Assembly: GCA_022576105.1 (NCBI GenBank)
Contig: JACZRM010000020.1
Span: forward strand, 1-14,116
Direction: 5' to 3'
Length of the DNA stretch: 14,116 nucleotides
DNA from: Chloroflexota bacterium
GTDB taxonomy: Bacteria > Chloroflexota > Dehalococcoidia > UBA3495
In this document: piece by piece, positions 7,180-13,098 of the stretch
How positions within the stretch are numbered: position 1 is the first letter of the stretch
How the letters are laid out: each line of letters starts with the position of its first letter
Notes under the pieces: model-generated
Databases searched by the model: none
Told to the model about the DNA's origin: nothing
What the model saw: only the letters and a program-made list of their open reading frames with translations
Position numbers and translations under genes: made by a program

Positions 7180-7854
7180 TCATGGGGAAGATACCCCGAC
7201 TGAGAATATGGTCTGGAGAGCGGCCTGCTCTTTGGACTGCATCAGCGCTGTATCCGTTGCTCCTAGATGGTCATGGCCCAACAGATGAAGCACACCGTGA
7301 ACCACCAGCAGGGCTAGCTCCCGGTCGATGTCCACTGCTTTTTCGGCGGCTTGCCGCTGGGCTTGCGGGTGGGAAATTATAACCTCTCCCAGCGGCGGTA
7401 CCTGGTCTGGAGGCATTATAAATGAACCAGGCCCTGAAATGAGGCCATCTCCATCAATTGTTACGGCAATGGATTCGGTACCGCTTCCGGCAGCGGTTTC
7501 GGCAACGCTGCCAGCAGTATCACCGTCGCCCTCCCAGTGGCCGGGGAATTCGGCGGAGAAGGACAGGACATCCGTCACTTCGTCCAGGCCGCGGTACTTG
7601 CGGTTCAGGTCTTGAATCGTAGCATCGTCGGTAAGCACCAGGCTGACCTGTGCGGGCTGGTTCGACGGCAAAGCCTGGTATAAAGCCAGCTCCATCACCA
7701 TGCGTAGCCAGGTTTCTGTAGCCGCCAGGTTAACGAGCTGGTCTAAGGTGATGTCAATTTTCCTAATTGGTGAGTTGGACACCTGAATCACGGCTCCCGA
7801 TATAGGGTCAAACTCAGTCGCGAGGACATCCATCGCCATCATAGCATGGGCCAT
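7180..7854 (-). CDS. ybeY: Endoribonuclease YbeY, with an internal insertion
   Basis: YbeY is a zinc-dependent endoribonuclease for 16S rRNA 3' maturation and ribosome quality control. The signature HGVLHLLGHDH is present, with zinc ligands His186, His190 and His196. The upstream TDVLSFS (94-100) and LGEVIIS (155-161) blocks are also present. The family spacing between these two blocks is about 12-15 residues; here it is about 54, filled by a Gly/Asp/Ser/Pro-rich insertion (about 104-154). The ATG at 7854 was chosen because AAGG lies 5 bases upstream and a candidate promoter sits at 7916-7944; longer in-frame options would place the promoter inside the gene. It gives 224 residues, against the usual 150-165. 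The N-terminus also carries about 15-20 extra residues, and the real start could be one of the ATGs at 7842, 7839 or 7833. It heads the operon; dnaX follows after 13 bases. Confidence 0.88.
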   Translation of the reverse strand: MAHAMMAMDVLATEFDPISGAVIQVSNSPIRKIDITLDQLVNLAATETWLRMVMELALYQALPSNQPAQVSLVLTDDATIQDLNRKYRGLDEVTDVLSFSAEFPGHWEGDGDTAGSVAETAAGSGTESIAVTIDGDGLISGPGSFIMPPDQVPPLGEVIISHPQAQRQAAEKAVDIDRELALLVVHGVLHLLGHDHLGATDTALMQSKEQAALQTIFSVGVSSP

Positions 7855-7891
7855 CAGGGCCTTCAAGGAAGCAGAGTCTCGGCGGTTACAA

Positions 7892-7905
7892 CGTTTCGCG
7901 AAACG
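7892..7905. promoter_or_regulatory. Perfect 14-bp palindrome at operon head, candidate operator
   Basis: CGTTTCGCGAAACG reads the same on both strands. It lies about 11 bases downstream of the candidate -10 box of the ybeY operon promoter, so it would cover or closely follow the transcription start. That is a classic repressor position. It does not match the LexA boxes I know from other phyla. The regulator is unknown. Confidence 0.5.
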
Positions 7906-7915
7906 GCGTGCTAGA

Positions 7916-7944
7916 ATAACATTTGAAACTGCCAGTGTTGTCAG
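7916..7944 (-). promoter_or_regulatory. Candidate sigma-70 promoter for the ybeY-dnaX-recO operon
   Basis: On the minus strand, a -35 box CTGACA (7944-7939, 5 of 6 consensus) and a -10 box TGTTAT (7921-7916, 4 of 6) are separated by 17 bases. Transcription would begin near 7909, leaving a leader of about 55 bases before the ybeY ATG. The position is good and the -10 box is mediocre. Confidence 0.5.
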
Positions 7945-7951
7945 ACGCTCA

Positions 7952-7980
7952 TTGTAACCCGATTTGGCTGGGATTCGAAT
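7952..7980 (+). promoter_or_regulatory. Weak candidate promoter for the 8022 gene
   Basis: TTGTAA (7952-7957) and TCGAAT (7975-7980) are 17 bases apart, each 4 of 6 to the sigma-70 consensus. They point away from the ybeY promoter, back to back. The start site would be near 7988, 34 bases before the ATG. Confidence 0.3.
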
Positions 7981-8021
7981 GACGGCACGGTATCGGCAGC
8001 CGGGCAAGGAGTTGGTCTTAA

Positions 8022-8477
8022 ATGGTCGATGAGAACTACCAGGCGACTAACGAGGATTTTCCCGATTTGGTGCTGCCCGAGCAAGGGGTGGTTGAACTGA
8101 CCGATAGGCTTACTGAGTTTATGACCGAGATTGAGTTGGGCGGCATGCCCGATATCATCGGACAGGTGCTGGACGACTTCATCGACCAGTCAGGGTCTAT
8201 GCCTGATGATCTGAGGGACACCGAAGCATTTGAAGCAATCACCAGCACTCAGCTGGCGGTGACCCTGGCGTACCAATTGGGACGCCTGGAAGGCCGCTCG
8301 CCTCAAATAGTGCGTCGGCTGATCAAAGATGCCGTGGAGAAATGGGAGGCCCGTCCGTTGGCCGAGTCGCCGGAGATTTCCGATAACGATCTCCGCCGCC
8401 CCAAAGAGTTGGTTTATCCCAGGCTGCGGCGGCTGGAGTACGCCGAATCCGATGAGGATGACGACTATCCCGAGTAG
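8022..8477 (+). CDS. Acidic hypothetical protein
   Basis: I do not recognise this 151-residue protein. It is strongly acidic, especially at the C-terminus (EYAESDEDDDYPE at 139-151), with a predicted helical middle (about 25-110) including a Leu/Ile-rich segment TSTQLAVTLAYQLGRLEGR and a basic patch PQIVRRLIKDAVEKW. There is no signal peptide, membrane segment or Cys pair. The ATG at 8022 has AAGGAG 10 bases upstream (8006-8011), a good if slightly distant ribosome binding site. It is divergent from the ybeY operon and shares its intergenic control region. Codon use and GC match the neighbours, and the frame is clean and preceded by a ribosome site, so I hold it as a real gene. Confidence 0.75.
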   Translation: MVDENYQATNEDFPDLVLPEQGVVELTDRLTEFMTEIELGGMPDIIGQVLDDFIDQSGSMPDDLRDTEAFEAITSTQLAVTLAYQLGRLEGRSPQIVRRLIKDAVEKWEARPLAESPEISDNDLRRPKELVYPRLRRLEYAESDEDDDYPE

Positions 8478-8544
8478 GTATGGACGTCGCTCACTGACTA
8501 AAAGTCTCTAAAATATGTAATAAAAGTTGTCCGTAGGAGCGAGG

Positions 8545-8605
8545 AAATCCCCCTTTACGAAAGGGGGAGAGTCGACAGCCCCTTTGCAAAGGGTGATGGG
8601 GATTT
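8545..8605. repeat. 61-bp nested palindromic intergenic repeat
   Basis: Outer arms AAATCCCC (8545-8552) and GGGGATTT (8598-8605) are exact inverted copies. Inside are two hairpins. TCCCCCTTT (8548-8556) pairs with AAAGGGGGA (8560-8568) around a 3-base loop. The other is a perfect 14-bp palindrome, CCCTTTGCAAAGGG (8580-8593). It looks like a dispersed repeat or small MITE; it could also serve as a terminator for the 8022 gene, although no U-tract follows. Confidence 0.75.
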
Positions 8606-8635
8606 GGCAGGCAAGGCTACTTAACTGGGGGAGAA

Positions 8636-9817
8636 ATGACCAGCGCGCCACCAATATATGACTTGCTCCTCCAGGGGGGCAAGCTCCTCGATCCGGCTCA
8701 GAAGATCAATGACACCCGCGATGTCGCCTTTCAAAACGGAAAAGTGTCGGCAGTGGCCGACAAGATCGATCCTGCCCTGGCGCAGAGCGTGGTCAATATC
8801 GCCGGTAAACTGGTCACCCCCGGTCTCATCGACCTCCACGGACATTTCTATCACGGTGGCACCGGCAGCGCAGTGCATGCCGACCAGAACTGCCTGTCTG
8901 CGGGCGTTACCACCGGCGTAGACGCCGGCAGCGCCGGTTTCCTCAACTACGGCGCGATGAAGGACTATGTTTTCCCAGCCCACAAGACCCGTCTGCTGGC
9001 CTTTATCCATATCGGCGCAGTGGGCCTGGCGGCCAATCGGGTGCTGGGGGGAGCCCTCCACGACCTCCGAGTAATCGACGTTGACCGTACCGCTGATGCC
9101 ATCAAGACTAACCCAGGTTTCTTCTTTGGCGTGAAGGTGCGAATGCACACCGATGCGGTGGCTTATTGGGATGCCCACACCGCCATGAAACAGGCCAGGG
9201 CGGCGGCGGACCAGGCGGGTGGCAAGCTGATGGTGCATGTCAGCGGCACTCCCATACCCCTGCCGGATGTGCTGGCATTCCTGGGGCCCGGCGACATTTG
9301 CACCCACGCCTTCAATGGCAACCCTGAGTCTATGCTGGACCGGAACAACAAGATTCGTCCGGAAGTCCGGGAGGCAGCCCAGCGGGGAGTGGTCATGGAC
9401 CTGGCCCACGCCGGTGTGCATTGCGACGTGGAGGTGGTCAAGGCGGCGATGCAGCAGGGACTGCCTCCCGATACCATCAGCACCGATATCCATATAGCGC
9501 CCGAGGGCCGGACGGTTTATTTAATGAATGATCTGGTGAGCAAGTTTCACGCTCTGGGCATGTCCCTGGAAGACGCCGTGTTCGCCAGCACCGCCAGACC
9601 CGCCCAGGTGCTGGGGTTGCAGGGGACCATTGGGTCGTTGGCCGTGGGCATGGAGGGTGACGCAGCGGTTTACGATTTACGCGAGGGCCGGTTTGTGTGG
9701 CACGACATGGCCGGGCACAACGTGGAGGGCAAGGTCCGATTGGATACTTTCTTGACCGTTCGGAATGGTGCAGTTGCCTGGCGAGAAGGTCGAATGGTGG
9801 AAATGGGCAACTGTTGA
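8636..9817 (+). CDS. Amidohydrolase/deacetylase family metallohydrolase
   Basis: This 393-residue TIM-barrel metal-dependent hydrolase belongs to the amidohydrolase superfamily, in the branch annotated as amidohydrolase/deacetylase, related to dihydroorotase-like and D-aminoacylase-like enzymes. Metal site features are visible: the HxH motif in GLIDLHGHFYHGG (His68, His70), Lys167 in FGVKVRMH as the likely carboxylated bridging lysine, His201 in LMVHVSG, His224 in CTHAFNG, and Asp284 in STDIHI. The N-terminal YDLLLQGGKLLDP and C-terminal GSLAVGMEGDAAVYDL flank the barrel as the usual composite beta domain. The ATG at 8636 has GGGGGAG (8627-8633) just upstream. There is no secretion signal, so it is cytosolic. 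The exact substrate cannot be read from the sequence; candidates are N-acyl amino acids, cyclic ureides or similar amides. It stands alone, between two repeat elements. Confidence 0.88.
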   Translation: MTSAPPIYDLLLQGGKLLDPAQKINDTRDVAFQNGKVSAVADKIDPALAQSVVNIAGKLVTPGLIDLHGHFYHGGTGSAVHADQNCLSAGVTTGVDAGSAGFLNYGAMKDYVFPAHKTRLLAFIHIGAVGLAANRVLGGALHDLRVIDVDRTADAIKTNPGFFFGVKVRMHTDAVAYWDAHTAMKQARAAADQAGGKLMVHVSGTPIPLPDVLAFLGPGDICTHAFNGNPESMLDRNNKIRPEVREAAQRGVVMDLAHAGVHCDVEVVKAAMQQGLPPDTISTDIHIAPEGRTVYLMNDLVSKFHALGMSLEDAVFASTARPAQVLGLQGTIGSLAVGMEGDAAVYDLREGRFVWHDMAGHNVEGKVRLDTFLTVRNGAVAWREGRMVEMGNC

Positions 9818-9823
9818 CCGCCC

Positions 9824-10055
9824 CAGGGCAATCGCATGTAAATCATCTACGGCTAAAGGCGATTGAGGCAGTAGCACCCGTTCGTGGTGAGCCCTTTGGC
9901 GGGCTCAGAGCCTGCCCTGAGTTTATCGAAGGGACAGGCTTGTCGAACCATGAACGAGTGGTTATCGATTCGTCCTTCGAGAACCTCAGGACGAACGGAA
10001 CGTACGACCCAATCACCCGTTACTTGACCTGTGTGCTTGAGATGCGATTGCCCTG
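9824..10055. mobile_element. MITE-like element with 14-bp terminal inverted repeats
   Basis: CAGGGCAATCGCAT (9824-9837) is repeated exactly in inverted form at 10042-10055, bounding 232 bases with no gene. Similarity continues inward with a few mismatches. Within it lie a series of palindromes: outer CGTTCGTGGT (9880-9889) with ACCATGAACG (9947-9956), 9 of 10; GAGCCC (9889-9894) with GGGCTC (9901-9906); AGCCTG plus CCCT (9909-9918) with AGGG plus CAGGCT (9930-9940); and TTCGTCC (9969-9975) with GGACGAA (9989-9995). No transposase is encoded and no clear target duplication flanks it, so it would be a non-autonomous element. It fills the 283-base gap between the metallohydrolase and the PAC2 gene. 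Confidence 0.7.
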
Positions 10056-10100
10056 CCTGTTGTACTTGTAAATAGACCGGTAGACTGTCAAACTGTTGCT

Positions 10101-10982
10101 ATGCGCATCGGCGAATTTGAAATTGAGGAGCCAATCCCGGATTTGAAAGACCCGCACGCCATTGCCGTTTTGCGGCCGTGGATTGACGTGGGCAGCGTTG
10201 GCACCTTGGCCCTGAGCCGCTTGGAGCGGCACCTGCGCGCCAAGGACTTGGGCCGGTTGACCCAGCCTGGGCATTTCTATGACTTCACCCGCTACCGTCC
10301 CAAGTCCTACCTCAACGAGGGCAAACGAGAGGTTTCAATCCCCAATACAGTAGTCCGATACGCTACCAGAGAAGACGGCCGGGATTTGTTGATGTTCCAC
10401 CTGTTGGAGCCCCATCTCTACGGCGAAGAATTCACCGATATGGTGGTGGATGTTCTCAAGTTCTTTGGCGTCAAGCGGTATTCGCTGGTTGGTGCCATGT
10501 ACGATATGGTGCCCCACACCCGGCCCCTATTGGTGTCAGGATTGGGCAGCGGGGAAAGCTTTGAAGAGGAACGTCAACTGGTCAAAGTGCAAACCAGCAG
10601 CTATGAAGGGCCGACCACCATCACCTATCTAATTACCCAGGAAGCGATCAAGTTGGGAATGGAGACCCGAACGTTCGTGGTGCACCTTCCGCAATATTTC
10701 CAGGTGGATGAAGACCTCACCGGCACCGCCAGGCTGCTGGAAATTCTGTGCACGCTGTACGATTTGCCGGAGCATCTGATTGAGGGCGATCGGGGCGCCG
10801 AACAGTACGAAAAGCTCCAGAAAATGGTGAGTGATACCTCGGGAGTAGCCTCTTTGCTGGGACGTCTGGAAGAACGTTACGACAAAGACCAGCAGCAAGA
10901 CGGCCCAGTCTTGCCTCCTCTTTCACCAGACGTTGAGGAGTTCCTCAAAGACCTGAATGATGGGTTTGATCCTTCAAATTGA
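10101..10982 (+). CDS. PAC2 family protein (proteasome-assembly-chaperone-like)
   Basis: This 293-residue protein has the layout of the PAC2 family, an ATP-grasp-unrelated alpha/beta fold known from eukaryotic proteasome assembly chaperones and from archaeal and actinobacterial relatives. Visible family-like segments are HAIAVLRPWIDVGSVGTLAL (about 19-38), LLMFHLLEPHLYGEEFTDMV (about 96-115), FFGVKRYSLVGAMYDMVPHTRP (about 121-142), SSYEGPTTITYLI and TRTFVVHLPQYFQVDEDLTGTARLLEIL. The C-terminal tail (about 265-293) is acidic and Pro-rich. The first ATG (10101) fits the N-terminal pattern, but no good Shine-Dalgarno precedes it. The cellular role of bacterial PAC2 proteins is poorly defined, and I see no proteasome genes nearby. 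The family call rests on pattern recognition. Confidence 0.75.
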   Translation: MRIGEFEIEEPIPDLKDPHAIAVLRPWIDVGSVGTLALSRLERHLRAKDLGRLTQPGHFYDFTRYRPKSYLNEGKREVSIPNTVVRYATREDGRDLLMFHLLEPHLYGEEFTDMVVDVLKFFGVKRYSLVGAMYDMVPHTRPLLVSGLGSGESFEEERQLVKVQTSSYEGPTTITYLITQEAIKLGMETRTFVVHLPQYFQVDEDLTGTARLLEILCTLYDLPEHLIEGDRGAEQYEKLQKMVSDTSGVASLLGRLEERYDKDQQQDGPVLPPLSPDVEEFLKDLNDGFDPSN

Positions 10983-11306
10983 TTCCCTGGTTGCCTTCCA
11001 CGTTAAAAATCCCGGGAGAATACCGCGGTCATGTTGCGGCAACGCTGCGACCGGCAAGCGAAGTCAGCGGTAGCGGGTTAGTTCAATTCTCGTCATTCCG
11101 GCGCAAGCCGGAATTCATCAGAGCGTCTCAACGGCGCTTGTATCTGGACACCGGCCTTCGCGGGTGTGACCAAGCGCCGTTCTAGGGTGCCAAACTTATA
11201 CACTATCAAAACAGCAACGAAAAAGGCGATTTTCGCGAGCGATTAGGGTCTATAATGGCGAATAGCGTCGGCCAAAAACCGTTCCGGTCAAATAGGTTCA
11301 ATGCTA
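10983..11306. other. Gene-free region before infC, repeats only
   Basis: No supported reading frame lies here. The right half holds the palindromic repeat at 11091-11181. A TATAAT hexamer sits at 11251-11256 but lacks a -35 box at 15-18 bases. A TTTCGCGA octamer at 11231-11238 is shared with the palindrome at 7892-7905, but it is not itself symmetric in its flanks. Confidence 0.5.
11091..11181. repeat. Intergenic palindromic repeat, two nested hairpins
   Basis: ATTCCGGC (11095-11102) pairs with GCCGGAAT (11107-11114) around a GCAA tetraloop of GNRA type. Further on, AACGGCGCTTG (11130-11140) pairs exactly with CAAGCGCCGTT (11171-11181), enclosing an inner hairpin (11148-11167) with ACACC/GGTGT arms. 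The style, a CGTCATTCC-type start and a C/G-rich pair of stems, matches a widespread class of dispersed intergenic repeats in environmental bacteria. It may also end PAC2 transcription. Confidence 0.7.
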
Positions 11307-11347
11307 TTGACAAGCACATTGACTGGCATATAGCCTTATGATAAATT
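11307..11347 (+). promoter_or_regulatory. Promoter region of infC-rpmI-rplT
   Basis: A consensus -35 TTGACA (11307-11312) lies 16 bases before TATAGC (11329-11334). An overlapping second option is TTGACT (11319-11324) with TAAATT (11342-11347) at 17 bases. Either gives a start near 11341-11354 and a leader of about 40-53 bases before the infC start. Confidence 0.6.
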
Positions 11348-11381
11348 GAAACATCTTTCTAGGTGGGCCTAACCATTTCTC

Positions 11382-11396
11382 GGAGGTAGGAGTATA
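11382..11396 (+). promoter_or_regulatory. infC: Shine-Dalgarno and ATA start codon of infC
   Basis: GGAGG (11382-11386) is 7 bases before ATA (11394-11396). An in-frame stop TAA at 11370-11372 and the absence of any ATG, GTG or TTG before 11439 leave ATA as the only start that keeps the conserved IF-3 N-terminus. IF-3 genes are known to use rare start codons for self-repression, since IF-3 itself discriminates against them. Confidence 0.85.
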
Positions 11397-11993
11397 GCTA
11401 GACAGTACAAGGTCAATGAGCAAATCCGGTCTCCCCAGGTGCGGCTAATCGGAGATTCTGGTGAGCAGCTGGGGGTGATGGACACGGACAAGGCCATTCA
11501 GATGGCCCGCCAGCAGGATGTTGATCTGGTGGAGGTGGCTCCTAACGCCGATCCTCCAGTGGCCCGGTTGCTGGACTACGGCAAATTGCGCTATCTGTAC
11601 TCCAAGAAAGAAAGAGAATCAAAAAAGGGTCAGAAGAGCACCGCGCTTCGCGAAATTCGGTTTCGTCCGAATATTGGGGTTCATGACCTAGAATCCAAGA
11701 TGCGTAAAGTGCGAGAATTCATCGGCGAAGGCTCCAAAGTCAAGTTGACCGTGCGTTTCAGGGGACGGGAAGCCGTTCACCAACAGTTGGGATTGTCCGT
11801 CTTGAAGAGGGTGGCCGACGATCTGAAGGACAATGTCCGGCTGGAGAAACCACCGTCCATGGAGGGAAGGTCGCTCTCGATGATTTTGATGCCTACCGCG
11901 GCCCGCAACGAGAAGACGGAGGAGAAGCCTGAAGAAAAGGTGAAAGACCAGGCTAAAGAGAAGGCGGAAAATTTAGCAGATGCCAAAGCTTAA
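11394..11993 (+). CDS. infC: Translation initiation factor IF-3, ATA start
   Basis: IF-3 binds the 30S subunit, keeps it apart from 50S and checks the start codon. The frame from ATA at 11394 gives 199 residues. The N-terminal domain includes ARQYKVNEQIRSPQVRLIG, then QLGVM, the VDLVEVAP block and ARLLDYGKLRY. The linker is Lys-rich (KKERESKKGQK). The C-terminal domain has LREIRFRPNIGVHDLESKM and VRFRGREAVHQQLG. The product ends in a Lys/Glu/Ala-rich tail about 25 residues longer than usual. A conventional GTG start at 11439 would delete the conserved first 15 residues and has no Shine-Dalgarno, so I reject it. The last 14 bases overlap rpmI. Use of ATA predicts autoregulation, as established for the AUU start of E. 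coli infC. Confidence 0.95.
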   Translation: MARQYKVNEQIRSPQVRLIGDSGEQLGVMDTDKAIQMARQQDVDLVEVAPNADPPVARLLDYGKLRYLYSKKERESKKGQKSTALREIRFRPNIGVHDLESKMRKVREFIGEGSKVKLTVRFRGREAVHQQLGLSVLKRVADDLKDNVRLEKPPSMEGRSLSMILMPTAARNEKTEEKPEEKVKDQAKEKAENLADAKA

Positions 11994-12177
11994 AACCCAT
12001 AAGGGCGCCAAGGCGCGCATCCATATCACGGGTACCGGGAAGTTGATGCGCCGCAAGAGGATGAGCAGCCATCTTCGGCGTAAGAAGCCCAAGAAAGTCA
12101 CCAGAAAGTACGCGAACAAGCTGCTGGTAGATTCAAAGGATATCAAGAGGTTCAAGCGATTGCTTCCCTACGGTTAG
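11980..12177 (+). CDS. rpmI: 50S ribosomal protein L35
   Basis: L35 is a small basic component of the large ribosomal subunit. The 65-residue product begins PKLKTHKGAKARIHITGTGK and continues with RRKRMSSHLRRKKPKKVTRK, a typical L35 in length and charge. The ATG at 11980 lies inside infC, a 14-base overlap; an AAGGCGG stretch further upstream in infC may serve as ribosome site, and coupling to infC is likely. It lies 29 bases before rplT in the standard infC-rpmI-rplT order. Confidence 0.97.
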   Translation: MPKLKTHKGAKARIHITGTGKLMRRKRMSSHLRRKKPKKVTRKYANKLLVDSKDIKRFKRLLPYG

Positions 12178-12206
12178 CCGAGGGATTCTAGTTTCGGAGT
12201 TATGGT

Positions 12207-12566
12207 TTGCCCAGAGTAAAACGCGGTGTAACCAAGCACCGCCGGCACAAGAAAGTGATGCTGGCGGCACGAGGATTTTCAGGGTCATCACATAGGAGCT
12301 ATAAGTGGGCCAGAGAGGCCCTTTTACATGCCTGGAGTCATGCTTACCGGCACCGCCGGGAGCGCAAGGGGGAGTTTCGGCGATTGTGGATCGTGCGTAT
12401 CGGCGCGGCCTGCCGGAACTCGGGTATCACCTACAGCCAGTTCATGCATGGATTGAAGCTGGCTGGCGTGGAAGTGGACCGCAAGATGCTGGCCGACCTG
12501 GCAGTTAACGACGCGGCCGGGTTTGAAAAGCTGGTCGGAATCGCTTCGGCGGAATTGAACGCTTAA
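12207..12566 (+). CDS. rplT: 50S ribosomal protein L20, TTG start
   Basis: L20 binds 23S rRNA early in large-subunit assembly and in several bacteria represses its own operon. The 119-residue product shows PRVKRGVTKHRRHKKVMLAARGF at the start, SHRSYKWAREALLHAWSHAYRHRRERKGEFRRLWI, and GITYSQFMHGLKLAGVEVDRKMLADLA. The start is TTG (12207-12209), with CGGAG (12195-12199) 7 bases upstream. An ATG at 12202 is out of frame, so TTG is required to give the conserved MPRVKRG N-terminus. The operon ends with a clear terminator at 12596. Confidence 0.97.
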   Translation: MPRVKRGVTKHRRHKKVMLAARGFSGSSHRSYKWAREALLHAWSHAYRHRRERKGEFRRLWIVRIGAACRNSGITYSQFMHGLKLAGVEVDRKMLADLAVNDAAGFEKLVGIASAELNA

Positions 12567-12595
12567 CGCCAGTCTAACCCGATAGGTCATAGGAA

Positions 12596-12623
12596 AAGAG
12601 GTGCGGCATTTGCCGCACCCCTT
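12596..12623. terminator. Bidirectional rho-independent terminator
   Basis: GGTGCGGCA... pairs over 9 bases with TGCCGCACC around a TT loop (12600-12619). A mismatch and three further pairs, AAG with CTT, extend the stem. On the plus strand CTTCTTT follows; on the minus strand TCTTTTCC follows. It lies between convergent rplT and the 12661 gene and should stop both. Confidence 0.9.
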
Positions 12624-12660
12624 CTTTGTGGCTGCTCTATTTTTTATTGAAGAGTGTTGC

Positions 12661-13098
12661 TTAGTCGTCGTCCGGCTGGTCTTGTTGCTCAAAGCCATAA
12701 TAGGTATCATCGTTTAGGATGCGTCCCAGACCACGCTCGGTGATGCTAATGGGACGAATCGGAGTTGACCACTTTTCAGTCAATTCGAAATGCAGGTCGC
12801 GCAGCGGCGTGGGCTCATTGCGGCGTCCCAGGAGAATGCGAAACACGATCTCCTGGAGCGGCATATCGGACCGGATGAAGTCTTGGTCGTTAGCGCTATA
12901 CTCGGCTATCTCGTCGATCAGCTCTTTGGGATTGTTCAGGTCGCTGTCCGCCTTGAGGCGTGAGGGCGCGGAAGGCCCGCGCCGTTCCGCCAGGACGAAC
13001 ACCGCTGACCGGCCCAATTGGGTGATGCGGTCCAGGCTTATGTAGTAGAGCGGAGACTTTCCATCCTCCGGTGATGTATCCGTTTCGGGAGTGGTCAT
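12661..13098 (-). CDS. Hypothetical protein coupled to moeA
   Basis: I do not recognise this 145-residue protein. The start at 13098 (ATG, MTTPETD) overlaps the moeA TGA as ATGA and has AGAGG 7 bases upstream; an ATG at 13119 would be a second, less likely choice. An N-terminal acidic disordered stretch (about 1-20) is followed by YYISLDRITQLGRSAVFVLAERRG. A Leu/Ile-patterned helical region then includes MPLQEIVFRILLGRRNEPTPLRDLHFELTEKW, and the end reads PISITERGLGRILNDDTYYGFEQQ. That part resembles a winged-helix layout, but this is only an impression. No membrane segment or Cys pair is seen. The tight coupling suggests a shared function or regulation with moeA. Confidence 0.75.
   Translation of the reverse strand: MTTPETDTSPEDGKSPLYYISLDRITQLGRSAVFVLAERRGPSAPSRLKADSDLNNPKELIDEIAEYSANDQDFIRSDMPLQEIVFRILLGRRNEPTPLRDLHFELTEKWSTPIRPISITERGLGRILNDDTYYGFEQQDQPDDD

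Noticed and set aside
7855..8007. N-terminal extension of YbeY from the ATG at 8007
   Set aside because: The extra 51 residues do not resemble the family and would contain the candidate promoter and palindrome; the ATG at 7854 has a ribosome site.
8621..9493. 290-codon minus-strand open frame opposite the metallohydrolase
   Set aside because: The plus-strand frame has a complete set of metal-site motifs; the reverse frame has none and no ribosome site.
9880..9995. CRISPR-like array
   Set aside because: The units are inverted, unequal palindromes, not regularly spaced direct repeats.
9811..10062. CTGTTG as target duplication of the MITE-like element
   Set aside because: The left copy (9811-9816) is 7 bases away from the element end while the right copy (10057-10062) nearly abuts it, so they do not flank it symmetrically.
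11251..11256. Perfect TATAAT before infC
   Set aside because: No -35 box lies at 15-18 bases; the TTGACA at 11307 with TATAGC is a better and closer promoter.
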